This document shows positions 1-12,232 of a DNA stretch of 64,000 bases, one piece after another. The DNA comes from Manis javanica (lineage: Eukaryota > Chordata > Mammalia > Pholidota > Manidae). The notes beneath the pieces were generated by a model, which saw only the letters and a program-made list of their open reading frames with translations, made no database searches and was not told the origin of the DNA. The stretch's first letter is position 1. Every line of letters begins with the position of its first letter. The stretch is from positions 165,079,401 through 165,143,400 of the forward strand of contig NC_133158.1 of NCBI RefSeq assembly GCF_040802235.1, read 5' to 3'. A program made the translations under genes and the position numbers.

Positions 1-2078
1 GCCCTCACCCCTACATTATGCATCCTAATCATAATGCCCCTTAATCCCCCTATCCTGCCTTCCCACCCATCCTCCCCAGTCCCATTCCCTTTGGTAACTG
101 TTAGTCCATTCTTGAGTTCTGTGAGTCTGCTGATGTTTTGTTCCTTCAGTTTTTTCTTTCTTCTTGTACTCCACAGATGAGTGAAATCATTTGATATTTG
201 TCTTTCTCCGTCTGGTTTATTTCACTAAGCATAATACCCTCTAGCTCCATCCATGTTGTTGCAAATGGTAGGATTTGTTTTCTTCTTATGGCTGAAAAAT
301 ATTCCATTGTGTATATGTACCACATCTTCTTTATCCACTCATCTACAGATGGACACTTAGGTTGCTACTATTTCCTGGCTATTGTAAATAGTGCTGTGAT
401 AAACATAGGGCTGCGTCTGTCTTTTTTAAACTGGGCTCCTGCATTCTTAGGGTAAATTCCTATGAGTGGAATTCCTGGGTCAAATGGTATTTCTATTTTT
501 AGTTTTTGAGGAACCTCCATATTGCTTTCCACAATGGTTGAACTACTTTACATTCCCACCAACAGTGTAGGAGGGTTCCCTTTTCTCCACATCCTTGCCA
601 GCATTTGTTGTTGTTTGTCTTTGCATGGTGGCCATCCTAACTGGTGTGAGGTGATATCTTATTGTGATTTTAATTTGCATTTCTCTGATGATTAGCGATG
701 TGGAGCATCTTTTCATGTGCCTGTTGGCCATCTGAACTTCTTCTTTGGAGAACTGTCTGTTCAGATCCTTTGCCCATTTTTTAATTGGCTTATTTGACTT
801 TTGTTTGTTGAGGTGTGTGAGCTCTTTATATAATTTGGATGTCAACCCCTTACCAGATATGTCACTTATGGATATATTCTCCCATACTGTAGATATTTTT
901 TTGTTCTACTGATGGTACCCTTGCAGTACAGAAGCTTTTTAGTTTGATATAGTCCCACTTGTTCATTTTTGCTTTTGTTTCCCTTGCCTGGGGAGATATG
1001 TTCATGAAGAAGTTGCTCATGTTTATGTCCAAGAGATTTTTGCCTGTGTTTTTCTCTAAGAGTTTTATGGTTTCATGACTTACATTCCAGTCTTTGATCC
1101 ATTTTGAGTTTACCTTTCTGTATGGGGTTTGACAATAATCCAGTTTCGTTCTCTTACATGTAGCTGTCCAGTTTTGCCAAGACCAGCTGTTGAAGAGGCT
1201 GTCATTTCCCATTGTATGTCCAAGGCTCCTTTATCATATATTAATTGACCATATATGGTTGGGTTTATATCTGGACTCTCTATTCTGTTTCACTGGTCCA
1301 TGGGTCTGTTCTTGTGCCAGTACCAAATTGTCTTGATTACTGTGGTTCTGTAGTAGAGCTTGAAGTCAGAGAGAGTAATTCCCCCCGCTTTATTCTTCCT
1401 TCTCAGGATTGCTTTGGCTATTCAGGGTCTGTTGTGGTTCCATATGAATTTTAGAAATATTTGCTCTAGTTCATTGAAGAATGCTGTTGGTATTTTGACA
1501 GGGATTGCATTGAATCTATAGATTTCTTTAGGCAGGTTGGCCATTTTGACAATATTAATTCTTCCTATCCAAGAGCACGGGATGTTTCCATTTATTGGTA
1601 TCTTCTTTAATTTCTCTCATGAGTGTCTTGTAGTTTTCAGGGTATAGGTCTTTCACTTCCTTGGTTAGGTTTATTCCTAGGTATTTTATTCTTTTTTTAT
1701 GCTATTGTGAATGGAATTGTTTTCCTGATTTCTCTTTCTGCTAGTACATTGTTAGTGTATAGGAAAGCCACAGATTTCTGTGTATTAATTTTGTATCCTG
1801 CAACTTCTGATTTCTGATATTAGTTCTAGTAGTTTTGGAGTGGAGTCTTTAGGATTTTTTATGTACAATATCATGTCATCTGCAAATAGTGACAGTTTGA
1901 CTTCTTCTTTACCAATCTGGATTCCTTGTATTTCTTTGTTTTGTCTAATTGCCATGGCTAGGACCTCCAGTACTATGTTGAGTAACAGTGGGGAGAGTGG
2001 GCATCCCTGTCTTGTTCCCTATCTCAGAGGAAAAGCTTACAGCCTCTCGTTCAGTATGATGTTAGCTGTGGGTTTATC

Positions 2079-2411
2079 TTATACGGCCTTTATTATGTTG
2101 AAGTACTTGCCCTTTATGCCCATTTTGTTGAGAGTTTTTATCATGAATGGATGTTGAATTTTGTCAAATGCTTTTTCAGCATCTATGGAGATGATCATAT
2201 GGTTTTTGTCCTTTTTGTTGATGGAGTGGATGATGTTGATGGATTCTCTAGCTGCTTTTAAAAGTCTGTTTTTATCTTTGACCTCTGCCATTTTAATTAT
2301 TGTATGTCTTGATGTTGTCTTCCTTGCATCCCTTGTGTGACGAGATCTGTCCACCTCCATAGATAGCTTGAGAGAGTATCTCCTTCTCCAGATTGGGGAC
2401 GTTTTCAGCAT
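2079..2411 (-). pseudogene. ORF1-ORF2 fusion reading frame at an L1 internal deletion
   Basis: This 110-codon frame starts in the ORF1 C-terminal region ([22 protein letters not shown]) and passes without a stop into ORF2 RT sequence ([16 protein letters not shown], then [12 protein letters not shown]). Against the full L1 at 55829-61316 the join removes about 2.2 kb: the ORF1 end, the spacer, the endonuclease and the first part of RT. The join is in frame. Whether the fusion is ever translated cannot be seen, and chance is the default explanation. Confidence 0.75.
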
Positions 2412-2847
2412 TTATCTCCTCAATGACACTTTCTATCCTTTTTTCTCTCTCTTCTTCTGGTACCCCTATAATGCAAATATTGTTCTGTTTGGATTGGTCA
2501 CACAATTCTTTCAACATTCTTTCATTCTTAGAGATCCTTTTCTCTCTCTGTGCCTCAGCTTCTTTGTATTCCTCTTCTCTAATTACTATTCCATTTACCA
2601 TCTCTTCTACTACATGTAATCTGCTTTTAAATCCCTCCATTGTATGTTTCATTTCAGACATAGAATTTCTTAATGATTGAATCTCCATCTTAAATTCATT
2701 CCTGAGTTCTTGAATATTTTTCTTTACCTCCATGAGCATGTTCATGATTTTTATTTTGAACTCTCTTTCACGGAGTGAAGTTTCATTTGGTCCTTTTTCT
2801 GGGGTTTGTGAGATTTTGTTCTGAACCAGGCTCCTTTGATGTTTCAT
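2293..2847 (-). pseudogene. L1 ORF1 remnant (RNA-binding chaperone), N-terminal and central part
   Basis: A 184-residue open stretch matches L1 ORF1p: a charged coiled-coil half (about residues 25-110) followed by the start of the RRM-like domain (QNNICIIGVPEEE, about residues 120-135). ORF1p normally trimerises, binds L1 RNA and works with ORF2p. A frameshift near 2340 moves the C-terminal domain into another frame (2079-2411), which then fuses to ORF2. It is not functional, and belongs to the deleted L1 at 1-3794. Confidence 0.8.
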
Positions 2848-3794
2848 AATTCTATGTGGCGCCCTCTAGTGCCCAGAAGCTCCAGTCTCTGGATCTGTTC
2901 AGCCCCTAGAGTGAGGTTGAGGGTAATAGGGGAGCGGAGCTGGTGCCTGTGGTGAGAACATAGCTGTTTCCTGATTCCCGTTTGCAGTGCCTGTCTCCAG
3001 TGTCAGAGCCAGTGGCCCAAGCACACACGTGTAAGCCTCTGTGCTGTGTGTCTCTAGATGTTGCAGGCTGGGCCTCCCTCTGGCTCTCCTGACACCAGCA
3101 CAGTGATTGCTGGTTTGTGAGCAGGTGCTGTCAGGCCAGGAGGAAGGCCAGGCTGCGTATCACAGTAGGGGGCCTTGGAGCTGAGTAGCCAGCCAGGTGG
3201 ATGGAGCACCTGAAGCCCCTCAGAGTTCCCAACCTGCTGGGCAGAGCACGCACAGGCAACCTTGTCCACCTATCCTGTCTCCCGTGCAGCAAGCTCCATG
3301 CAATCTCCGCCCCTCCAGCTGCCCTCTCGCTGCTAGGAAGCCTCTCAGACCGCCTGCCTTTCCCTTGTGCTAGAGTGGCCAGATGTGGATCCCCATCCTC
3401 CACAAACGGCCGGAATCTCATTCTCTCAAGCACTCTGCCTGTCCCAGCTCCCCATCATTCAGAGCAGCACACAATGTAGGTTTCTGCTCACAAAGCAGAC
3501 CTCCAGGGCTGGGTGTTCAGCAGTCCCAGGCTTCCAGCCCCTCCCCAACTCCATTTCTCTTCCTCCCACCATTGAGCTGGGGTGGAGGAAGGGCTTGGGT
3601 CCCGCCGGATCAAGGCTTTGGTTTACCCTGCTTCGTGAGGTCTGCTCTGTTCATGAGGTCTGTATGCAGTCTGGTGCAGCCTTCCCTCCTGTTGCTGTTA
3701 CAGGGTTAGTTGTATTAACTATATTTTTGTACCACATGTGGTTTTGGGAGGAGTTCTCTGTCTCACCTCTCACGCCGCCATCTTGAATCTCCCC

Positions 3795-6332
3795 AGTATT
3801 CCTTTTTTTTTTCACTCCATTTCCAGAGAACCAATGGCTTCCATTAATCTCATCTGTAATGGCATATCTAAGTAGGACCTCCTGGGCCCAAGAATTAAAT
3901 TAGTGTTCTGTATTACCGTTTGCTTTCCAGAGGGGACATCCCACAAATTACTCTTCAAATTTCACACCAGAAACTAAAGAACTCATTAGACCATCCTCCG
4001 AAATGTGATTGCTAGGAGACAGGAGCTGGTCAAAGGTTCATGCTGGGAAAAAGAATAAGGGATTCTTCTGAGCTCGGGGTGCCTAGATAAGAACAGTGAA
4101 ACCCTGTCTATCAGTTAGGAAATTTCATCCTGTGCATAATTTTTTATAAAGCTCTTACCAGTTACTTGGTCTAAGAGAGGGGGATTCTGACCCATTGCGA
4201 TGGTTTTGTGAGTTTCTGTCCACCAAGTATGGCCTGCCAGGGTACTCTGCTGAGCAGTCGGGGGTCTGCCATGCCCCATCCGCTCTCACTGCTCCACACC
4301 AGGAAATCACCAGCAAGTCCTGATTTTAAAAATCAGAACTGAATCCAAAAGTTTGAGGCATTTCCAAAACATGAAACATTTTTACTTATTAATTTTTCAA
4401 AAGTTTCATTTACATGGTGCTTCACAGTCCCTACACCTAAGTTCTCATGAGACCCTGCAAGGAAGGTATTCTTGTTCTTACTTTACAGATGAGGGAGTTG
4501 AATCTTGGAGCCATTGTGTCTTTCCTGAGGTCACCTGGTGATAAGAATGGAGCAGAGACTGGGTCAAACTGGCTCTCTGATGTCAAGTCCCCATGCTCTC
4601 TGCCACCCTCTGTTGTGATTAAAAGCTAAACTAAACCAAAATGAAATTAGGTACTGCTTCCTCATGTAGCTAATTTTATCACAGAACCACTGTGCCCAGG
4701 GATTCAGAGTACATGGCACTTACCTTCTCTAGGCACTGCAAGTCTAATGCAGATGGGAGAAAACCGCACAGGCTGCTCTGGTTTTCTGCACTGAGTATTT
4801 TCTTAATGATCCCTCTGTGTTACTAGTAACTTGTGATGGTGGGGTTGTGGGGGGTCTGGGCCTCATTATTAAACACTCATGCTGAAAACCTCATAGTAAT
4901 TCTCCATTACTTACTAAATCCCATCTAAAGTTTCAGCTTAACCCACCAGTCAAAGCTGATATCCTGAAATCATGTAAGAAACTATATATCTCTCGCTCTG
5001 GTGCTCTCTGCCCTCTCAACCCACAGCTTTAGACAGTAAACTACTTCTCAGACATCAGGGCCTCATTCCGACCCCATCTCTTTCTATGAAACTCCCCTGA
5101 CCTCTGCAGTGGAAGGGATTTCTCCCTCTTAGGAATCTCAGTAGTACTGATGGTGTAATAACTAACATTTATTGCCTCATCAGCTTACCAATAAATATTT
5201 GGTAACTCATGAGTATTCCTAAATGGATTATAAATCACTGCAGGGATGTATACTAGTTCTTTATTTCCCCAACACAGTGTGTCTGTTTGATGGGGATAAT
5301 GATTGATTGACCTATTATCCCTTGTTATTTGCTGTTTGCCTTCAAAAGATTAATCTATTACTCCTGGTAAAAACTGGCCATTTTTGCAATTAACAATGGT
5401 GATTCTTGGTTCCATCAAGGTGGTTCTTTCTGAGCTAATGGTGCCTCTGGCCTGCCATTCTTGGGATTGTTACATGAAAGGAAAAATTGATCTCTTGTTC
5501 ACAAAACACCTTTCTCAGGAAAATGGAGACCTGCAGCTGTCGTCTTAGCTATCTGGCCCATGTTTTTCCCTTTTCTCCCCACCACCTTTTTTTTCCAAAT
5601 GTGTTATTATTTACTTATTTATAAATGTTCCCAACTGCCATGTTAAAATATCTGATTTACATCCTTTCCAGTATCTTGGCCTTTTTAATTCCTTATCTGA
5701 CTAGTCAATGATTTTTGGGAGATGATTTTTATATTTCATTCATCTTTTTTAGTTGGGTTCAACAGAAAAGTTTAATGTGGGGCAGCTGAGTCTGGGGAGG
5801 TTTCTTCCTGTGCACTAGGTGTAATCTCAACCTGGTAAGGGTTGGCTGTGGGGGGTCAGGTGGGCAGGGAGGTTTTTGACTCTGATGAAGAAAGAATTCT
5901 CCACCAGGTCCAATGAGTGCAGGTAAGGAAAGAATTCCTTAAAGCAAGAGTAGCAGCAAGTGGCAACAGCTATGCAGGCAGCAAAGAGCAAGGAAGAACA
6001 GAGGGAGGAAAGGGAAGCTCACCGAACTCCTATTCAATACAAGGCAAATCCCTTACCAACTCCTGAAGCCAGGGTCACCTGGTGTCCAGTGCCTGCTTGA
6101 TCTGAACAGCATGGAAGCTTACCTCCTACCACCCCAGGATTTAGGGGAGCTTCAGAGCACCAGATGGGGTGAGATTACATTCTGAGAACTTCCCAAAGGC
6201 AAAGAAAGGAGATTTTCAGGCAGGCCACTAAAGAGCATGATGGTACAGCTGCAGTCTCATTTGGCTCAACCAGGAGATGGGAACGTGCAAGCCCAGATCA
6301 GAGATCTCAGTAGCCCTTCCCTGCTTGTCTTT
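3795..6332. other. Intergenic stretch without recognised gene
   Basis: No coding sequence is supported here. A MIR fragment sits near 4390-4600 and an L2-like stretch is possible near 4930-5290. Around 5760-6230 there is a G-rich segment ('aagaaagaattctccaccag' at about 5887) that could be an old LTR, but I cannot place it in a family. Confidence 0.5.
4390..4600 (-). repeat. MIR SINE fragment
   Basis: The core 'tttacagatgagggagttga' followed by 'gaggtcacctggtgataaga' resembles the reverse complement of the MIR consensus (normally a tract about gaggaaactgag and a note of group-specific clearing). MIR is an ancient tRNA-derived SINE shared by mammals. The copy is diverged and its ends are approximate. 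Confidence 0.65.
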
Positions 6333-6374
6333 GTACTTTGTACTTTGTACTTGTCCCTACTTTGTACTTTGGCA
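6333..6374. repeat. Short tandem repeat, TTTGTACT-type unit
   Basis: About four to five copies of an 'actttgt' unit occur just 5' of the RPS2 pseudogene, interrupted once by 'tgtcccta'. Confidence 0.8.
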
Positions 6375-7170
6375 GTGGTGGCGAGGGTGGAGGCTGGCTG
6401 CAGTCACGGCGCTCACGGAGGCAAGGCTGAGGACAGGGAGTGGATCTCCAGCCCCAAGCTGGGCCGCCTGGTCAGGGGTCACTGGAGGAGATCTATCTCT
6501 TCTCCCCCACCCCATCAGGGAGTCTGAAATCATTGACTTTTTCCTGGGGGCATCTCTCAAGGATGAGGTTTTGAAGATTAAACCTGTGCAGAAGCAGACC
6601 TGAGCTGGCCAACAGGCTGGGTTCAAGGCATTTGTCACCACTGGGATTACAATGGACATGTTGGCCTGTGTGTTCAGTGCTCCAAGGAGGTAGCCACTGC
6701 CATCTGTGGGGTCATCACCCTGGCCAAGCTCTCCATTGTCCCTGGGCAAGAAGGCTACTAGAGGAACAAGATTGGCAGGCCTCACGCTATCCCTTGCCCC
6801 TCACACTGACTGGCCGCTGTGGCTCTGCATCGGTGCACCTCATTCCTGCCCCAGGGGCACTGGCATCATCTCTGCCCCTGTGCCCAGGAAGCTGCTGCTG
6901 ATGGTGGGTATTGATGACTACTACACCTCACCCAGGGGCTGCACAGCCGCCTGGGCAGCTTTGCCAAGGCCACCTTTCATGCCATCTCCAAGACCTATAG
7001 CTATCTCACCCCTGACCTCTGGAAAGAGACTGTATCCACCAAGTCTGTGTATCAGGAATTCACTGACCATCTTATAAAGCCACACTAGTGTCTCTGTGCA
7101 GAGGACCCAGGCGTCAGCTGTGGCCACCACATACTTTACTACAGGAAAATTAAAGGGAATTAAATTGCCT
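6370..7170 (+). pseudogene. RPS2: Processed pseudogene of ribosomal protein S2
   Basis: An intronless, disrupted copy of the uS5 family protein RPS2 of the 40S subunit. Recognisable pieces in order are [10 protein letters not shown], an [20 protein letters not shown] stretch (frame change in front), PVQKQT, an AKLSIVP-type stretch, VTGRCGS-like and APRGTGI-like segments, [23 protein letters not shown] and a C-terminal QRTQA-like end. Stops and frame changes separate the pieces. The 3' UTR ends near 7170 in an A-rich tract that decays into a purine microsatellite, as expected for an L1-mobilised mRNA copy. The glycine/arginine-rich N-terminus is poorly kept. Confidence 0.9.
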
Positions 7171-7171
7171 A

Positions 7172-7265
7172 CTAAAAAGAAGAAAGGAAAGGAAAGAAAG
7201 TAAGGAAGGGAGGGAGGGAGGGAGAGAGAGAGAGAGAGCAAGAAAGCAAGCAAGAAGGGAAGGGA
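7172..7265. repeat. Purine-rich (GAAA/GGGA/GA)n tract
   Basis: An almost pure A/G tract with GAAAG, GGGA and GA sub-repeats directly follows the RPS2 pseudogene. It probably evolved from that retrocopy's poly(A) tail. Confidence 0.85.
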
Positions 7266-8109
7266 TAACTAAATGCAGAGAATTAAGCTCTTATAAGCAC
7301 GTACCCTGCCTTTCAGGTAAACCTCTGTTACAGAAACCAAATGGCTCCATTTGAGAAGGGAAAGCTCTACTTTACAGAAGAATCATTTTATAGTCCCTAA
7401 TGAAAAGACTGATTCAGAAAAGGATTATCAAGTGATGTTAAAACCTCTATGATGGGGTACCAGTTATTCATATGGTGCCAAAGTGATAGCACTTGGGTTA
7501 CTTTCTGGTCACAAGAGATAAAGACATAACTGTATAATGGAGAAATCAGGCTATTCCTAGAGGTCACATATCCTGGTAGCCTCACTAATGCTATGATAAC
7601 CAGCTCTTATGTGTCTTCTGAGATGGTACAATATGAAGTACAACATCACATAGATTGCATTCTAGCCAAAAATGTTTAACTTGAGTCTAACCAAATGTTT
7701 CTTTCTAACTTATTTACACTAAATAGAGAGGATATAGGGACAAGCTGAACAAAATAAGGGAAAACAAACAAATCTAAAAGGTAGCACACTATTTAAGACA
7801 GTGGCCTGGGCTCTAAAACAAATCAGTGTAATTAAAAAAGGGACTGGGTTAAAAGAGTTTAAAAGCAACAAAAATGGAACATGTGGTTCTTGTTTGGTTC
7901 ATGGTTTGTACAAACCAGCTACAAAAGACATTTTGGGGGCAAAGGAAGAAATTCAAGTATGTATTAAATATGAAATAATTTTAAGGAATCATCATTAACC
8001 TTGTTAGATGTGAAAATGTCATTTTGGGCCATATAGGAAGATGTTCTTATTCTGCAGAAATGCATATTGAAGTCTTTAAGGCTTTATTAGGAGTTTTTGG
8101 TTTTCTTTG
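7266..8109. other. Intergenic stretch without recognised gene
   Basis: AT-rich sequence with no conserved coding frame and no repeat I can name. Confidence 0.5.
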
Positions 8110-8123
8110 TTTACTTATTTTTT

Positions 8124-9614
8124 TTTATTTTGCTATCATTAATGTAGAACTACATGAACAATATTATGGTTTCTAGACTGCCCCCATTATCACGTCCCCA
8201 CCACACACCCCTTTACAGTCACTGTCCATCAGTGTAGTAAGATGCTGTAGAATCACTACTTGTCTTCTCTGCGTTATACTGCCTTCCCCATGTCCCCCAC
8301 CCCCACATTATATGTGCTAATCTTAATGCCCCCTTTTCCCCCTTATCCCTCCCTTCCCACCCATCCTCCCCAGTCTCTTTCCCTTTGGTAACTGTTAGTC
8401 CATTCTTGGATTCTGTGAGTCTGCTGCTGTTTTGTTCCTTCAGTTTTCCTTTGTTCTTATACTTCGCATATGAGTGAAATCATTTGATACTTGTCTTTCT
8501 CCGCCTGGCTTACTTCACTGAGCATAATACTCTCTAGCTCCATCTGTGTTGTTGCAAATGATAGGATTTGTTTTCTTCTTATGGCTGAATAATATTCCAT
8601 TGTATATATGTACCACATCTTCTTTATCCATTCATCTACTGATGGACACTTAAAGGGTTGCTTCCATTTCTTGGCTAGTGTAAATAGTGCTGCAATAAAC
8701 TTAGGGCTGCATCTGTCTCTTTTAAACTGGGCTCCTGCATTCTTAGGGTAAAGTCCCAGGAGTGGAATTCCTGGGTCAAATGGTATTTCTATTTTGAGTT
8801 TTTTGAGGAACCTCCATACTGCTTTCCACAATGGTTGAACTAATTTACATTCCCACCAGCAGTGTAGGAGGGTTCCCCTTTCTCCACAACCGCACCAACA
8901 TTTTTTGTTGTTTGTCTTTTGGATGTTGGCCATCCTCACGGGTGTGAGGTGATATCTTATTGTGGTTTTCATTTGCATTTCTCTGATGATTAGTGATGTG
9001 GAGCATCTTTTCATGTGCCTGTTGACCATCTGAATTTCTTCCTTGGAGAACTGTCTCTTCAGCTCCTCTGCCCATTTTTTAATTGGCTTATTTGCTTTTT
9101 GTTTGTTGAGGTGCATGAGGTCTTTATATAATTTGGATGTCAACCCATTATTGGATATGTCATTTATGAATATATTCTCCCATGCTGTAGGATGTCTTTT
9201 CGTTCTACTGATGGTATCCTTTGCTGTACAGAAGCTTTTTAGTTTGATATAGTCCCACTTGTTCATTTTTGCTTTTGTTTCCCTTGCCCGGGGAGATATA
9301 TTCATGAAGAAGTTTCTCATGTTTATGTCTAAGAGATTTTTGCCTATGTTTTTTTTCTGAGAGTTTTATAGTTTCATGCCTTACATTCAACTCTTTGATC
9401 CATTTTGAGTTTACTTTTGTGTATGGGGTTGGACAATAATCCAATTTCATTCTCTTGCATGTAGCTGTCCAGTTTTGCCAACACCAGCTGTTGAAAGGGC
9501 TGTCATTTCCCCCATTGTATGTCCATGGCTCCTTTATTGAATATTAATTGACCATATATGCTTGGGTTTGTATTTGGGCTCTCTAGTCTGTTCCATTGCT
9601 CTGTAGGTCTTTTC
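8124..9614 (-). mobile_element. 5'-truncated L1 with TSD
   Basis: Minus-strand L1 holding the 3' UTR (8124 to about 8450) and the C-terminal part of ORF2, truncated at 9614. The 14-bp repeat 'tttacttatttttt' is present at 8110-8123 and 9615-9628 and fits a TSD made by L1 target-primed reverse transcription. The 3' UTR is of the same type as the L1 at 16129-17239. Confidence 0.9.
8457..9320 (-). pseudogene. L1 ORF2 C-terminal fragment
   Basis: An open frame of 287 residues covers the ORF2p C-terminus, including the cysteine-rich knuckle ([18 protein letters not shown]) and the [14 protein letters not shown] motif. It lacks the endonuclease and reverse transcriptase and is only about a quarter of ORF2. 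A frame change near 9330 cuts it from the preceding ORF2 sequence (9205-9450). Confidence 0.85.
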
Positions 9615-9628
9615 TTTACTTATTTTTT

Positions 9629-10742
9629 ATATGTTTGCCCTATTGGCTCTGTTTCTCAGGAGAACCCTAATATGCCACTCTACTTGCTTGTCTCCTTCCT
9701 GCTCTCTCAAGTTCCTGCCTCCTAAAACATGGTTCCTGCCTTGTCCCTGCCATGGGAAATGGGCCCAGTTCTGGCTCTTCCTTGCCTACCTTGGCTGAAG
9801 TCTAATACTCTGCCCAGTCTCTCCTGCCTTTCAAAGCTGTGCTCGTGTCTCAGTAAGATACAAGTTCTCATCCCTGACCTTCTCTCACCTTGAATGCAGG
9901 TGTGCTCCTTGTTGATCCTAGGTCCTGGGTATTCCTAGCTCTGCAGTTGCTTTCCTGCATTCCTGTGAACTACATACCAAGGTGTGTTATCACCGCATGT
10001 GTGTGCCTGTTGGTTGAGAACACCCAACAGGCCATGTCAGTCTTGAGCCAGAATGAGCTGACACAGTGTAAGGAAGTCTCCCCTTCTCTGTATCAAGAGT
10101 TACAAAGATTTATTTCTCAATCACACTGCATCACCATCCCAGGTCAGCTGCCACTCTCTGATCATCTTCAATCTGGTTTGCAGGCAAAGGAGCAGCCCTG
10201 TCTAGGACATAGTTGTAGAAGGACAATAAAGACAGTGGAGCTACACTGTGATTCAAAATGTCAACTATTATTTTATTGGCTGAAGCAACCCACATGGCCA
10301 AATCTGGCATCAGTTGGGTAGGGAGATAGAATGCTCCTACAGGGGTGGGGCAGGAGAGTCATTTAGAAATCAGTGACAATGAGAACAAAACATCTCAGAC
10401 TCCGAGTCACAAAAAACTTGTTCCTCAAGGAGCAAATTGTAATGTTAAATCTAGCATTAGAAAGCAAGAAAGAATAAAAGAAACAAACTTAGCTTTCAAC
10501 TGTAGAAGCTAGAAAATAAACATGCAAACCAAAGAAAGTAGAAGGAAGGAATTAATAAAGATAAGATAGATAATATGAAATAGAAAACCAAAAACAATAC
10601 TTAAATTCTGTTTTGACAAGATCAAAACAAAGAAAGCCTTTGGAAAGTATGATCCAGGAAAAGAAAAAAGACACCAAGTTAGGAATGAAAACAGGATGCA
10701 TTAAAAAAAAATGCTATGTACAAACTTTATTCCAATGACTTT
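9629..10742. other. Intergenic stretch, possible ancient repeat at 10085-10340
   Basis: No gene is supported. An open frame at 9890-10321 encodes no family I recognise. The part from 'tacaaagatttatttctcaa' (about 10100) to 'ccaaatctggcatcagttgg' (about 10299-10318) reads like an old mammalian interspersed repeat, family unassigned. Confidence 0.4.
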
Positions 10743-11185
10743 AAAAATCCAGACCATGAGAGAAGGGGGTTACTCCCTGATAGGATAAAATTAACTGTAA
10801 ATCAACGATTAATGCATGTTTTAAATATCCTTAATTTTGTTCACTTAAAGGGTGTCAGATGATCGGCTATGGAGGTACACTTTTCTGATAACATTCCTTT
10901 CTCTTAAAAAAAAAAGCAGTTCCTGTGTGGTGACCTCCAATGAGTTCTACACAATGGTATAAAGGGTATATCAAAGTGGTCTGTTTGTGTTTATACAGAG
11001 GAACAAAACCTAATTTGGCTACCCAGAAAATGAACTAAGACATGATATGAATAAGAACTTCCAACATCAGCACTCTCTGGAGGAGACATACCAGAAGATG
11101 ATCATCAAAAAGCCTCAACAAAGATCCAGGTGATGCTGCAGTTGTAGCTGCATTCATCCCACCAGTTCCTGGACTTGCCATTGGA

Positions 11186-11596
11186 ATGAAGAAGGAGATA
11201 TCTAAGCTGGCCTGTGCATACAGTAAAACAACAAATCTGACTGGATCTATACTGTTGGAACTCAACCAAGAATTAGGAGAAGTGCAAGTTGTAGCACTCC
11301 AAAATCTTACAACTACAAACTATCTACTGTTAAAAGAACATATGGGATGTGAACAGTTCCCAGGAATGGGTTGTTTTAATTTGTCTGATTTCCCTCAGAC
11401 TGTTCAAGTACAGTTGAACAATATCCATCATATAATAGACAAATTTTCACAAATTCCTAGGGTGCCTAAATGGTTTTCTTGGCTTCACTGGAGATGGCTG
11501 GTAATTATAGATCTGCATTGGTTATGTAACTGTATTCCTATTATGTTAATGTGTGTGCACAATTTAATTAGTAGTTTAAAACCTATACATGCTTAA
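11186..11596 (+). pseudogene. Class I ERV env transmembrane-subunit remnant, open for 136 codons
   Basis: The frame carries a heptad-rich ectodomain, a cysteine motif (GCEQFPGMGCFNLSD; in class I envelopes usually CX6CC, with one cysteine changed to glycine here), a tryptophan-rich membrane-proximal part, one hydrophobic membrane segment (about residues 105-125) and a short cytoplasmic tail. A fusion-peptide-like hydrophobic run lies in frame just upstream of the ATG. The surface subunit is absent, so this is a fragment of an envelope gene. It lies inside copy A; copy D keeps the same region with a frameshift. Confidence 0.75.
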
Positions 11597-12232
11597 GTGA
11601 CTCTACAAGAAGATATGTCAAAGAAATAATCAATCTTCCCATGTTTTCTTCCATCTGCTACCTCTATAGCTTTTCTTCTTCATTCCTAATTACAACCCTT
11701 AAATAGAATTCGTGCCTCATATTGAATTCACTGAGTATCATAACTCCTCCAAGTGGTAAAGATACCTCAAGACAAATGCTGGGCATAGAAGCCACAGGGC
11801 ATAAACCTGCAAAGAAGTAAAAAGCTAACCTTTTCAAACAATATGGCTTCTCTCTCACTTACCAACTTTACATTTCCCTGTATGGCCCCGGAAGATGACT
11901 GGTTAGCCAGAGACGGGTAAGATTCCTCAAGGGAGGAACAACCTAAGACAGGCACAGTCGCAGGGGGGCCATCAGGTGAGAACTTGGGGATCAACAGAGG
12001 TGAGGCTCAGATCCTCACTCCCCCTGTTTTGAGAGAAATCTTCTGCATCCGTGGATGTATTATTGCCCTTGTCTAGCTTGGATTAACACATAGTCTACAG
12101 GCACACACCTGATCATCTATATTTTCTCTCTTACAACACTAAACTATGTTTTCTACCTTTATCTTGCATCTACCTACCACTTCAGCATTTTATTTAAAAT
12201 AATAATAATAATAATAATAATAAAGGGAGAAA

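Larger units (their letters stand above)
1..3794 (-). mobile_element. L1 retrotransposon with large internal deletion, 3' end outside window
   Basis: Read on the minus strand this is an L1: a 5' UTR of about 950 bp (about 2848-3794), ORF1 (about 2245-2847), then the second half of ORF2 (RT palm onwards, down to about 180) and the beginning of the 3' UTR at the left edge. The endonuclease and early RT part of ORF2 is missing: near 2245 the ORF1 C-terminal stretch [12 protein letters not shown] runs directly into the ORF2 stretch [19 protein letters not shown]2 also has many stops and frameshifts, so the copy is dead. The 5' end, reading as 'aagatggcggcg' on the minus strand, lies at 3775-3794 and looks intact. 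Confidence 0.9.

Noticed and set aside
9890-10321. 143-codon open frame as a gene
   Set aside because: No recognisable domain, no splice context and apparent overlap with an old repeat.
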